Part shown: one piece after another, positions 1 through 6,147 of the stretch
Layout: every line of letters begins with the position of its first letter
How positions within the stretch are numbered: position 1 is the first letter of the stretch
DNA from: Thermomicrobiales bacterium
GTDB lineage: Bacteria; Chloroflexota; Chloroflexia; Thermomicrobiales; UBA6265
Assembly: GCA_025928535.1 (NCBI GenBank)
Contig: JAICJJ010000049.1
Location: 1-10,588 of the forward strand
DNA: 10,588 nt
Direction: 5' to 3'
The notes under the pieces: generated by a model
What the model saw: the letters and a program-made list of their open reading frames with translations, nothing else
Databases searched by the model: none
What the model was told of the DNA's origin: nothing
Program-made: the position numbers and the translations under genes

Positions 1-179
1 CCTTCGAACCGGATCGCTTCGATCCGGTCGTCGTCGCCGATGTTGACGTACATCGTGATCAGGTCGCCGCAGCCGGGATTGCCGCCGCCGAGTTGGATAT
101 CGGCGCCTTCGAGACGCCCCTTGTTGCGTGGATTCTGAAAATGGTCGAGCACCTGCTCGATGTAGGCCTGGCGGTCCAA
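1..179 (-). CDS. IscU/SufU-type Fe-S cluster scaffold protein, N-terminal part (runs off the window)
   Basis: The first 59 codons of a NifU_N/IscU family protein. These small proteins hold a nascent iron-sulfur cluster supplied by a cysteine desulfurase and pass it to apo-proteins. Visible family features are the N-terminal Y-I-E-Q-V-L-D-H-F segment, N-P-R-N-K-G at residues 16-21 and the first cluster-ligand motif N-P-G-C-G-D (Cys37). The later Cys ligands lie beyond position 1, so IscU and SufU subtypes cannot be separated. The start is a TTG at 179-177 (minus strand), chosen because AAAGGA lies 8 bases upstream and the family homology begins within about six residues. It is co-oriented with miaA, 125 bp downstream of its stop, so the two may share a transcript. 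The family call is firm; the subtype is open. Confidence 0.85.
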   Translation of the reverse strand, partial: MDRQAYIEQVLDHFQNPRNKGRLEGADIQLGGGNPGCGDLITMYVNIGDDDRIEAIRFE

Positions 180-215
180 TGCTGCGTTCCTTTCGACGCC
201 TGACGACGCGGCCGA

Positions 216-235
216 GGCGCCCGCGGCCGGGCGCC
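216..235. other. Perfect GC-rich hairpin between miaA and the Fe-S scaffold gene
   Basis: An 8-bp perfect stem (GGCGCCCG at 216-223, CGGGCGCC at 228-235) with a four-base CGGC loop lies in the 125-bp gap. No T-run follows on either strand, so it is not a canonical intrinsic terminator. It could attenuate transcription or stabilise an mRNA end, or be a chance product of very GC-rich sequence. Nothing else was recognised in 180-304. Confidence 0.3.
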
Positions 236-304
236 GGACCACGCCGAACGGGACAAGCGTACACGACCGCGCCAACGCCGCCGGCTTGGCCGCGCCGCCT
301 GCGC

Positions 305-1291
305 TCACCTTGGCTGGCCAATGGGAGACCGGAGCTGACCGGCCAGAAACGATGCGACTTCGGCGAGCGCTCGCTCCTGCCAGCCCGATTGCGAGACGTC
401 GAACCAGCGCAAGCGCGGATTGCGCCGCAGCCAGGTCATCTGGTGCCGCACGTAGCGATGGGTGTCATGTTCGATCTGGCGGATCGCGTCGGCCAGCGTT
501 TGCTCGCCGTTGAGATACGGCAACAATTGGCGGTAGCCGAGGCTCGCCATCGCGGCCGATCGTTCGGGAACGCCGGCGGCGAGCAACCCGCGCGTTTCAT
601 CGACGAGCCCGGCGGCGATCTGATCGGCCACCCGGGCGTCGACCGCCCGATAGAGCGCCTCCCGCGGCATCGTCAACGCCAATTCGAGGATGCGAAACGG
701 CGGGGGCGATTTGCCTTCCTGCGCGCTCATCGGCACGCCGCTCGTCTCGAAGATTTCGAGCGCGCGAATGACGCGGCGGGCGTTTCGCTCCGAACGCGCC
801 GCGGCCGCCGGATCGACGGCGCGCAGCCGTTCGACCAGCGGCTCCAACCCCTGTTCCTCCAATTCCCGCTCCAGGCGGGCGCGCAATGCCGGATTCGGCG
901 GCACGCGCGGAATGCGCCATCCCTCGACGATCGCGTTCATGTACAACGGCGTGCCGCCGACCAGGATCGGGAGGCGGTTGCGGCCGTGGATGTCGCCGAT
1001 CGCCGCCAGCGCCAGGTCCTGGAAGCGCGCCAGCGACATTTCGCCGTCGGGCGGGATGATGTCGATCAGGTGATGCGGCACGCCGCGGCGTTCATCGGCA
1101 GTGGGCTTGGCGACGCCGATGTCGACCCCGCGGGAGAGATAGCGCGAATCGACGTTGACGACCTCGCCGCCGAATCGCAGGGCGAGGGCGATGCCGAGCG
1201 CGGTCTTGCCGACCGCGGTCGGGCCGCCGACCGCGACCAGCGGCGGCAACGCGGCCATCTCGGGAGCGGTCTGGTTGTTCGCGCTCGTCAT
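305..1291 (-). CDS. miaA: tRNA dimethylallyltransferase MiaA
   Basis: MiaA transfers a dimethylallyl group from DMAPP to N6 of A37 in tRNAs reading U-starting codons, the first step to i6A/ms2i6A. The 328-residue protein has the P-loop G-P-T-A-V-G-K-T (23-30), D-S-R with G-V-D-I-G-V-A-K-P (48-63), H-H-L-I-D-I (73-78), V-G-G-T-P-L-Y (111-117), R-N-A-R-R-V-I-R-A-L-E-I (169-180) and the C-terminal T-H-R-Y-V-R-H-Q-M-T-W-L-R-R block (277-290). Length fits the family (about 300-330). Some motif positions differ from the common consensus: S at 53 where Tyr is usual, and P instead of G at 115. The ATG at 1291 has only AGAAGG almost touching it, and a -10-like CATAAT ends 7 bases before it, so the mRNA may be leaderless. 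Met12 is an alternative start without a ribosome binding site. It is divergent from mltG. Confidence 0.95.
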   Translation of the reverse strand: MTSANNQTAPEMAALPPLVAVGGPTAVGKTALGIALALRFGGEVVNVDSRYLSRGVDIGVAKPTADERRGVPHHLIDIIPPDGEMSLARFQDLALAAIGDIHGRNRLPILVGGTPLYMNAIVEGWRIPRVPPNPALRARLERELEEQGLEPLVERLRAVDPAAAARSERNARRVIRALEIFETSGVPMSAQEGKSPPPFRILELALTMPREALYRAVDARVADQIAAGLVDETRGLLAAGVPERSAAMASLGYRQLLPYLNGEQTLADAIRQIEHDTHRYVRHQMTWLRRNPRLRWFDVSQSGWQERALAEVASFLAGQLRSPIGQPR

Positions 1292-1303
1292 GCCTTCTAT
1301 TAT
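1275..1303 (+). promoter_or_regulatory. Sigma-70-type promoter for mltG-aroE
   Basis: TTGTTC (1275-1280) and TATTAT (1298-1303) are separated by exactly 17 bp. The -35 matches the consensus at 3/6 and the -10 at 5/6. Transcription would begin near 1310, giving a leader of about 60 bases before the mltG start at 1369. The -35 lies inside the miaA coding region. The AT-rich block stands out in otherwise very GC-rich sequence. Confidence 0.55.
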
Positions 1304-1304
1304 G
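1299..1304 (-). promoter_or_regulatory. Candidate -10 element for miaA, overlapping the mltG -10
   Basis: Read on the minus strand the same block gives CATAAT, ending 7 bases before the miaA ATG. That is the spacing expected for a -10 driving a leaderless transcript. No good -35 is seen 16-18 bp upstream. The element shares its bases with the plus-strand TATTAT. Confidence 0.35.
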
Positions 1305-1368
1305 TTTCCCGCTGTCCAATCCGCGCCGGGCGGCGGACACGTCCGTCGCGGCCGAAGGAGTCGCCCGT

Positions 1369-2460
1369 TTGCTCCGCATCCTCGTTCAGTCGCTCAAGAT
1401 CGTGTCGGTGATCGCGCTGACGTTGCTGGTCGCCGCGGCGAGCGTTCGATTTTTCGACTACGCCGTCAGCCGTGCCCGCCCCGATGACGCGGGACAGCCG
1501 GTTTCCATCACCATCGGCAAAGACGACACGACCAGCCAGGTCGCCGACCGGCTCGAGCAACAAGGGCTGGTCCACAACAAGATTCTCTTCGAAGGCCAGA
1601 TGCGCCTCTCCGGCAACGCGTTCGAGCCGGGTTCCTACACGCTGCGCAAAGGGATGACCGTCCAGCAGATCATCGACCGGATCACCGGCGCGCAGGTCGC
1701 GCAGGCTCCGGCCAACCCGGCGTCCAACGACTCCGGTCCGGCGACCTTCGACATCACGATTCCCGAGGGATGGCGGACTGAACAGATCGCGGAAGAATAC
1801 GAACGGCTCGGCGGCAAGGGAGGCTACGACGCCTTCATGCAAGCCCTCGGCGGCGTCGATCGATCCCAGTACGATTTTCTCGCCGGCTTGCCGGCGTCGT
1901 CGTCGCTCGAAGGCTATCTCTTTCCCGACACGTACACCTTCCGGAAAGACGACCCGGCCGCCGACGTGGCGATGATGCTCGACAACTTCGGCAAGAAATT
2001 CACGCCCGACATGCGGCAACGCACGTCCCAGATGCAATTGAACATCCCCGATGTGCTCACGTTCGCGTCGCTGGTCGAACGCGAAGCCCAGGTGCCGGCC
2101 GAGCGGCCGATCATCGCCGCGGTGTATCTCAACCGCTACGAGCAGGGCTGGAATCTGGAAGCGGACCCGACCGTGCAGTACGTCTTCGGCAAACGCGGTG
2201 ACTGGTGGCCCAGCCCGCTGACCGAAGATCAACTGCAGACGGTGAATCCGTACAACACCTACAAGACCGGCGGCTTGCCGCCTGGCCCGATCTGCAACCC
2301 CGGGTTCGCCTCGATCCAGGCGGTGCTCTTTCCGGCGGACACGCCGTACATGTTTTTCGTGGCGAAGGGCGACAGCGGCGAGCATGCGTTCGCCGTGACC
2401 AAGGAAGAACAAGACGCCAACGTCGCGAAATATCAGACCGGCGGCGACGCCACGCCGTAG
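1369..2460 (+). CDS. mltG: Endolytic murein transglycosylase MltG (YceG family)
   Basis: MltG cleaves nascent glycan strands at the cytoplasmic membrane and is thought to set glycan chain length by releasing growing strands. The 363-residue protein has one N-terminal membrane segment (about residues 8-26), a LysM-like subdomain (about 45-107) and the YceG catalytic domain. Family marks are L-E-G-Y-L-F-P-D-T-Y (180-189), A-S-L-V-E-R-E-A (233-240, holding the catalytic Glu, E237 or E239), L-E-A-D-P-T-V-Q-Y (263-271), and Y-N-T-Y-K-T-G-G-L-P-P-G-P-I followed by N-P-G (295-312). The start is TTG at 1369, supported by AAGGAG at 1355-1360 with an 8-base spacer. Length matches the family. It is first in the plus-strand cluster; aroE begins 15 bp after its TAG. 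An alanine/proline/serine-rich linker (about 109-125) separates the two extracytoplasmic parts. Confidence 0.95.
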   Translation: MLRILVQSLKIVSVIALTLLVAAASVRFFDYAVSRARPDDAGQPVSITIGKDDTTSQVADRLEQQGLVHNKILFEGQMRLSGNAFEPGSYTLRKGMTVQQIIDRITGAQVAQAPANPASNDSGPATFDITIPEGWRTEQIAEEYERLGGKGGYDAFMQALGGVDRSQYDFLAGLPASSSLEGYLFPDTYTFRKDDPAADVAMMLDNFGKKFTPDMRQRTSQMQLNIPDVLTFASLVEREAQVPAERPIIAAVYLNRYEQGWNLEADPTVQYVFGKRGDWWPSPLTEDQLQTVNPYNTYKTGGLPPGPICNPGFASIQAVLFPADTPYMFFVAKGDSGEHAFAVTKEEQDANVAKYQTGGDATP

Positions 2461-2475
2461 CCGAGGAGGGCGAGA

Positions 2476-3327
2476 GTGAACGAAGGTCGGCGTCGGCTCC
2501 GTATCGGCGTGATCGGCGACCCGGTGGCGCATTCGCTGTCGCCCGCCTTGCACCAACCTGCGCTCGACGCATTGGGCATTCCGGCGACCTACGAGCGCTG
2601 GCACACGACCGCGGCCGAACTGCCGGGCCGCATCGCCGGATTGCGCCAGCCCGATGCGCTCGGCGCCAGCGTCACCGTGCCGCACAAGGTGGCGGTGATG
2701 CCGCTGATGGACGAGGTCGCGCCGGCGGCGATCCGCGCCGGGGCCGTCAACACCGTCGTCAATCGCGGCGGCCGCCTGCTTGGCGACAACACCGATATCC
2801 ACGGCTTCGCGACCGCGCTGGCCGAGGCGTGTTCCGATGTCGCGCGGCGGCCAGCGCTCCTCCTCGGCGCCGGCGGCGCGGCGCGGGCGGTCGTGCTGGC
2901 GCTCGAATCGCTCGCGGCGCCGGCGATCGCGCTCGCGAACCGCGATCCGGCGCGTGCGGCGCGGCTCGCGGACGATCTCGCCGTGGCGGCGCTGGAGCCG
3001 GTGGCATTCGACGACGCATCGCTGCGACGCCGATTGCCGGAAGCGCGGCTGCTCGTCAATTGCACGTCGCTCGGCTGGCGGCCGGGCGAGACGCCGCTGC
3101 CACTCGACGCGCTCACGCTCTTGCCGGACGACGCCTTCGTCGCCGATCTGACCTACCGGCAAACCGACCTGCTGCGCGCGGCCGCGGAACGCGGCTTGCG
3201 GACGCTCGACGGCCTCGGCATGCTGGTGCACCAGGGAGCGTGCGCGTTCACGCTCTGGACCGGGCAGCCGGCGCCGATCGAGGCGATGTTCGCCGCCGCG
3301 GGCGCCGCACGCGACGACGGCGGCTGA
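2476..3327 (+). CDS. aroE: Shikimate dehydrogenase (NADP+)
   Basis: AroE reduces 3-dehydroshikimate to shikimate in the aromatic amino acid/chorismate pathway in the cytoplasm. The 283-residue protein carries the shikimate-binding S-L-S-P-A-L-H (20-26), S-V-T-V-P-H-K with catalytic Lys71, G-A-V-N-T-V (89-94), G-D-N-T-D-I-H-G-F with catalytic Asp107, the nucleotide-binding G-A-G-G-A-A-R-A-V (131-139), N-R-D at 155-157 (usually N-R-T/S in NADP-dependent members), N-C-T-S-L-G-W (195-201) and D-G-L-G-M-L-V-H-Q (245-253). The GTG start at 2476 is fixed by AGGAGG at 2464-2469, 6 bases upstream. It follows mltG by 15 bp and is surely co-transcribed with it. All catalytic residues are present. Confidence 0.95.
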   Translation: MNEGRRRLRIGVIGDPVAHSLSPALHQPALDALGIPATYERWHTTAAELPGRIAGLRQPDALGASVTVPHKVAVMPLMDEVAPAAIRAGAVNTVVNRGGRLLGDNTDIHGFATALAEACSDVARRPALLLGAGGAARAVVLALESLAAPAIALANRDPARAARLADDLAVAALEPVAFDDASLRRRLPEARLLVNCTSLGWRPGETPLPLDALTLLPDDAFVADLTYRQTDLLRAAAERGLRTLDGLGMLVHQGACAFTLWTGQPAPIEAMFAAAGAARDDGG

Positions 3328-3360
3328 CGCCGGCCGAATGCCGTGAAATGGAACCGAAGC

Positions 3361-3444
3361 ATGTCACGAGACGTTCAAATAGGTGTCCTGGCGGCCGACG
3401 ATGGGATGGCCGAACGGCTGAAGCGAGGTGAGCAAGCGGCATGA
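3361..3444 (+). CDS. Possible 27-residue ORF, overlapping the next gene by ATGA
   Basis: ATG at 3361 opens a 27-codon frame whose TGA (3442-3444) overlaps the ATG of the following gene (3441) in an ATGA arrangement, which can couple translation. The Shine-Dalgarno sequence of the next gene, GAGGTGA at 3425-3431, lies inside this ORF. Against it: only a weak GGAA precedes its own start, and its third codon positions are G/C in only about 15 of 27 codons, lower than in the neighbouring genes. The product (M-S-R-D-V-Q-I-G-V-L and on) is not recognised. A second short frame, ending at 3431, overlaps it, so chance is a real possibility. The rest of the gap (3328-3360) shows nothing notable. Confidence 0.22.
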   Translation: MSRDVQIGVLAADDGMAERLKRGEQAA

Positions 3445-4580
3445 TGACGCGCCCCGGTTTATCGCAGCGGCTTCGTCGGTTGCTCGGAGCCACGATCCTG
3501 GTGGGGCTCGTCGTCGCCCTGGCGATCGCCGTTGTCGCGCCGAACGGCATTCGGTTCCCCCGCGCGACGGTGCTGGCGCAAGAAGCCACGCCTGCCGGGA
3601 CACCGAGCGCCGGCGCGCAATTGTCCGATCTGCAAACGCGGGTCGCCGTGCTGTCGACGCAGGTGGCCGATCTCGGCGGCGCCGATCCCGAAGAAATCGC
3701 AGGGCGGCTTGGGGGGCGGCGCGCTGGATTCGATCATCTCTACGGATCGCCCGCCGCTTACCCCGCGCCCGATCAGGTCGAATATCGCGTGCCGGATGTC
3801 GGGCGTCTGCTGGCGACGTTCGAAAATGACCGGGCCGTTGCGCTGGTGGTCATGCCGAATCGGAAGCCCGATCTGCCGCTCGATCAACCCGATCCGGCCG
3901 ACTGGTCGATCGACACGGCCCGGCAGATGATCGCCCGCTTCAGTCCCTCCGACGCGACGTTCGGCGGGCAGGAGCAAACCGGGCCGTCGATGCTCGTCGT
4001 GCCGGGAAGCAGCGAAAGCTTGTCGGCCGCCGTCGTGCCGCCCGACGTTTCCGGCTGCACGCCGAGTGGCGCCGCCTCGTTCGAGGCGCGGGCGACGACC
4101 CCGACCGCGACGACCGCTTCGTCGGTTTCGATTCGGCTGACACAGCCGGCGTCGACCCTTCCCTCCGCCAAGCCGCAACGGCCGAAGGTCGATCGCGGCT
4201 CCGGCGCCGTCGCCAACAGCAGTCTCGGCGGCGTCGTCAACGTCAACGGCATCCGGGTTCAGGCGCAACAGGTTCGCCCGAACGCGAGCGGCACGCGGGC
4301 GCCGGCGTCCGGCAACGCGTTGATCGCGGTTCAGATGACGATCGACAATCAATCGAATCGTCCGCTCGATTTCGCGCTGACCGATTTCGCGCTCACCGAC
4401 GCGCGGGGCCGGGAGGTCGCGCCGATCTGCGGCGGCGTCGAGCCGGCGATCACGGGCGGCGAATTGAAGCCGGGCGAATCCGCGCAAGGCTGGGTAACGT
4501 TCCAGGCGCCGAACAATTTCGCCCCAACCAAGTTCATGTTCTATGCATCGGGCGCGACGATCGGGTTCACGTTGCGCTGA
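3441..4580 (+). CDS. Unrecognised membrane-anchored or exported protein with a DUF4352-like C-terminal domain
   Basis: A 379-residue protein I cannot name. Residues 1-14 are basic, 15-34 form a hydrophobic signal or anchor, and V-L-A-Q-E-A-T-P (44-51) could hold a signal peptidase site. Residues 59-79 show leucine/valine spacing suggesting a short coiled coil. Residues 95-200 contain a W-S-I-D-T-A-R-Q-M-I-A-R-F-S-P-S-D-A segment. Residues 205-260 are low-complexity Thr/Ala/Ser/Pro. Residues about 263-379 look like the DUF4352/telokin-like beta-sandwich: V-N-V-N-G-I-R-V, then A-V-Q-M-T-I-D-N-Q-S-N-R-P-L, and L-K-P-G-E-S-A-Q-G-W-V-T-F. Only two cysteines (206, 330) are present, possibly disulfide-bonded. 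ATG at 3441 is preceded by GAGGTGA (3425-3431). It ends the mltG-aroE cluster and is followed by a hairpin. An envelope or extracytoplasmic role is inferred from topology only. Confidence 0.8.
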   Translation: MMTRPGLSQRLRRLLGATILVGLVVALAIAVVAPNGIRFPRATVLAQEATPAGTPSAGAQLSDLQTRVAVLSTQVADLGGADPEEIAGRLGGRRAGFDHLYGSPAAYPAPDQVEYRVPDVGRLLATFENDRAVALVVMPNRKPDLPLDQPDPADWSIDTARQMIARFSPSDATFGGQEQTGPSMLVVPGSSESLSAAVVPPDVSGCTPSGAASFEARATTPTATTASSVSIRLTQPASTLPSAKPQRPKVDRGSGAVANSSLGGVVNVNGIRVQAQQVRPNASGTRAPASGNALIAVQMTIDNQSNRPLDFALTDFALTDARGREVAPICGGVEPAITGGELKPGESAQGWVTFQAPNNFAPTKFMFYASGATIGFTLR

Positions 4581-4587
4581 TCGACCG

Positions 4588-4614
4588 GGCCGGCGGCCGT
4601 TGACGCCGCCGGCC
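4588..4614 (+). terminator. Strong hairpin after the exported-protein gene
   Basis: A perfect 10-bp stem (GGCCGGCGGC at 4588-4597, its complement at 4605-4614) with a 7-base loop begins 8 bases after the TGA. No clear T-run follows, so termination may be inefficient or assisted by Rho. Position and stability still favour a 3'-end structure for the plus-strand cluster. Confidence 0.5.
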
Positions 4615-4638
4615 TCACGCCTTCAACCCGCCTCAATC

Positions 4639-4740
4639 GTCACCCTGACGCAAGTTGTCATCCTGACGGAGGAAGGACTCGGTCGCTGCAATGGCGCCTA
4701 CTGGCGGGCCGAGATCCTTCGCCTGTGGGCTCAGGATGAC
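4639..4740. repeat. Imperfect inverted-repeat element with GTCATCCTGA / TCAGGATGAC ends
   Basis: GTCATCCTGA (4657-4666) and TCAGGATGAC (4731-4740) are complementary. Inside them, GGAAGGA-CTCGG (4671-4682) faces CCGAGATCCTTCG (4709-4721), with a loop of about 26 bases. A degenerate half-copy, GTCACCCTGACG, precedes it at 4639-4650. Elements with these end sequences are often dispersed in intergenic DNA of high-GC genomes, but one copy in this window cannot prove dispersal. It lies between convergent transcription units and could serve as a bidirectional 3' structure. Confidence 0.55.
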
Positions 4741-4761
4741 GATGGGCGCGGGTCGCGCTGC

Positions 4762-4995
4762 TCAGGACGAGCGGGCCGAGGTCGGGGCGGGTTTCTGGTC
4801 GGACGAAATCACTGCCGTTTCGCCGGCGGCGTTCGACGTTTCGAGCCAGACGGTCCGACCCCACATCCGGCGGATGTGGCCGAGCGTGTGCTTCGCCCAG
4901 GCCAGGTCGAGGGCGCGGCCGGTCCATTCGTGCCGGAGGTAGAGTTCGCGCCGCCCTTCGTAGTCGCCGTCGACCGCGACGACTATCGGGAAGCC
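4762..4995 (-). pseudogene. spoVR: C-terminal part of SpoVR beyond an in-frame TAA
   Basis: Continuing in the spoVR frame past the TAA (4996-4998) gives 77 codons ending in TGA at 4764-4762. They begin G-F-P-I-V-V-A-V-D-G-D-Y, followed by R-R-E-L-Y-L-R-H-E-W-T-G-R-A-L-D-L and R-R-M-W-G-R-T-V-W-L-E-T. This is the usual C-terminus of the SpoVR family (L-T-x-x-G-F-P at the join, L-Y-L-R-H and W-G-R-P-V-x-L-E-T later). Joined to the upstream part it would make 461 codons, close to the roughly 468 residues of Bacillus SpoVR. No start codon with a ribosome binding site was seen for separate translation. It is either the dead tail of a truncated gene, a readthrough extension, or proof of a base error at the TAA. 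Confidence 0.85.
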
Positions 4996-6147
4996 TTAGC
5001 CGGTCAGATCGTTGACCAGCCGGTCGCGCACGGCTTCCCACCGCTTTTCGGTGACGACGATGTCGTCGCCGACCGGCCCGTAGATGTAGAGGTCGAGGTC
5101 GTCGACGATCTCTTCCGTCAATTCGTTGCGAATCAGCGACAGATCGCTCGCCGTCTCCCGCAAGTCGAACAGATCCGCCGCGAGATGCTCGTCGTCGCCG
5201 CCATGCCGCTCGTTGATCGCTTTCAGCAGGTTGAAGCCGAGATGATAGGGGTTCAGCCGCTGGGCGCCGGGCGACGTGACGCCGGCGTGCAGATCGGCGA
5301 AATCGACATATTCGTCGTGCGGCAGATCGAGGCGATGAAGCAAGGTGGCATGGCAGAGGGTGGCCCACCCCTCGTTGACGACCTTGGTCTGCATCTGCGG
5401 GTAGAAATAGAGCATTTCGGCGCGGACGATGCCGAGGATGTCGCGCTCCCAATCGTCCAGAATCGGCGAATGCTGGGCGATGAAGCGGAGCAGATCGCGA
5501 TCGGGCTCTGATGGACGGAATGGATTGCGCGGCGGCGCTGGCGGTGGCGCGACGATGGGCTCGTCCCGTTCGAACAGATCGTCGTAGGGGCCGGGCGTGC
5601 CGCGCTGCTGGGTGCGATCGTCGTCGGGATCGTCCGGCATTTCGATCGAATAGGGATCGACGTGTTCCTGAATCGCCAGCACGGCATCGAGCAATTGTTC
5701 GACTTCAAGTTGGCCATGTTCGAATTCGTAGCCGCGGATGCGTTCAGCGTTGAGCGACACGGAGTCGAGCATGCGACCCGACGTGCGGGCGAAATAGGCG
5801 TTGTTGGCGAAAAAGTCGGCGTGGCCGAGTACATGGGCGACGACCAGTTTGTTCTGGATCGGCGTGTTGGTTTCGAGAAGAAACGCCCAGCAGGGATTCG
5901 TGTTGATGACCAGTTCGTAGATTTTCGACAAGCCATAGTCGTAACTGATCTTTTGCATCTGGTACATCTTGCCGTGCGTCCAATGGGAAAAGCGCCCCGG
6001 CATCAGATAGGAGCCCATTTCGTAGAGGATCGTCGCGGGAACGATTTCGAAGTGGGTCGGAAATGGGCGCAAGCCGATTGCTTGCGCTTCGTCCCAGATT
6101 CGTTCGATCGCGTCGGCCAGGGCGCGGTCGTCGGCGGCGGCATTCAT
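4996..6147 (-). CDS. spoVR: SpoVR family protein, interrupted by an in-frame TAA
   Basis: SpoVR is named for a role in Bacillus spore cortex formation; enterobacterial YcgB is the stress-associated homologue. The biochemical activity is not settled. The 383 codons before the TAA contain H-G-K-M-Y-Q-M-Q-K-I-S-Y-D-Y-G-L (58-73), E-L-V-I-N-T-N-P-C (78-86), V-V-A-H-V-L-G-H-A-D-F-F (102-113), N-E-G-W-A-T-L-C-H-A (258-267) and the L-N-P-Y-H-L-G-F stretch (298-305). An Asp/Pro-rich spacer sits at about 170-215. The ATG at 6147 overlaps the yhbH TGA as ATGA, pointing to translational coupling; GGGG lies 7 bases upstream. A longer frame to 6426 only reads into yhbH. The protein would lack its last ~78 residues unless the TAA is read through or is an error; homologous sequence continues beyond it. 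Confidence 0.88.
   Translation of the reverse strand: MNAAADDRALADAIERIWDEAQAIGLRPFPTHFEIVPATILYEMGSYLMPGRFSHWTHGKMYQMQKISYDYGLSKIYELVINTNPCWAFLLETNTPIQNKLVVAHVLGHADFFANNAYFARTSGRMLDSVSLNAERIRGYEFEHGQLEVEQLLDAVLAIQEHVDPYSIEMPDDPDDDRTQQRGTPGPYDDLFERDEPIVAPPPAPPRNPFRPSEPDRDLLRFIAQHSPILDDWERDILGIVRAEMLYFYPQMQTKVVNEGWATLCHATLLHRLDLPHDEYVDFADLHAGVTSPGAQRLNPYHLGFNLLKAINERHGGDDEHLAADLFDLRETASDLSLIRNELTEEIVDDLDLYIYGPVGDDIVVTEKRWEAVRDRLVNDLTG

Noticed and set aside
128..1411. 427-codon plus-strand frame over miaA
   Set aside because: Antisense shadow of miaA with an Arg-rich composition and no conserved motif.
1300..3231. 643-codon open frame on the minus strand opposite mltG and aroE
   Set aside because: Arg/His-rich translation with no recognisable domain; both plus-strand genes are well supported with ribosome binding sites.
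4996..4998. Recoding of TAA as a sense codon in this organism
   Set aside because: TAA is the natural stop of the DUF92 gene at 9631-9633, and TAG and TGA also end genes here, so the standard code applies. Local readthrough remains possible but reassignment does not.
4658..5452. 264-codon minus-strand frame over the spoVR 3' end, considered as evidence for a frameshift in spoVR
   Set aside because: Its translation is Arg/Ser-rich and lacks SpoVR motifs; the true continuation of SpoVR is in the original frame beyond the TAA, so no frameshift is needed.
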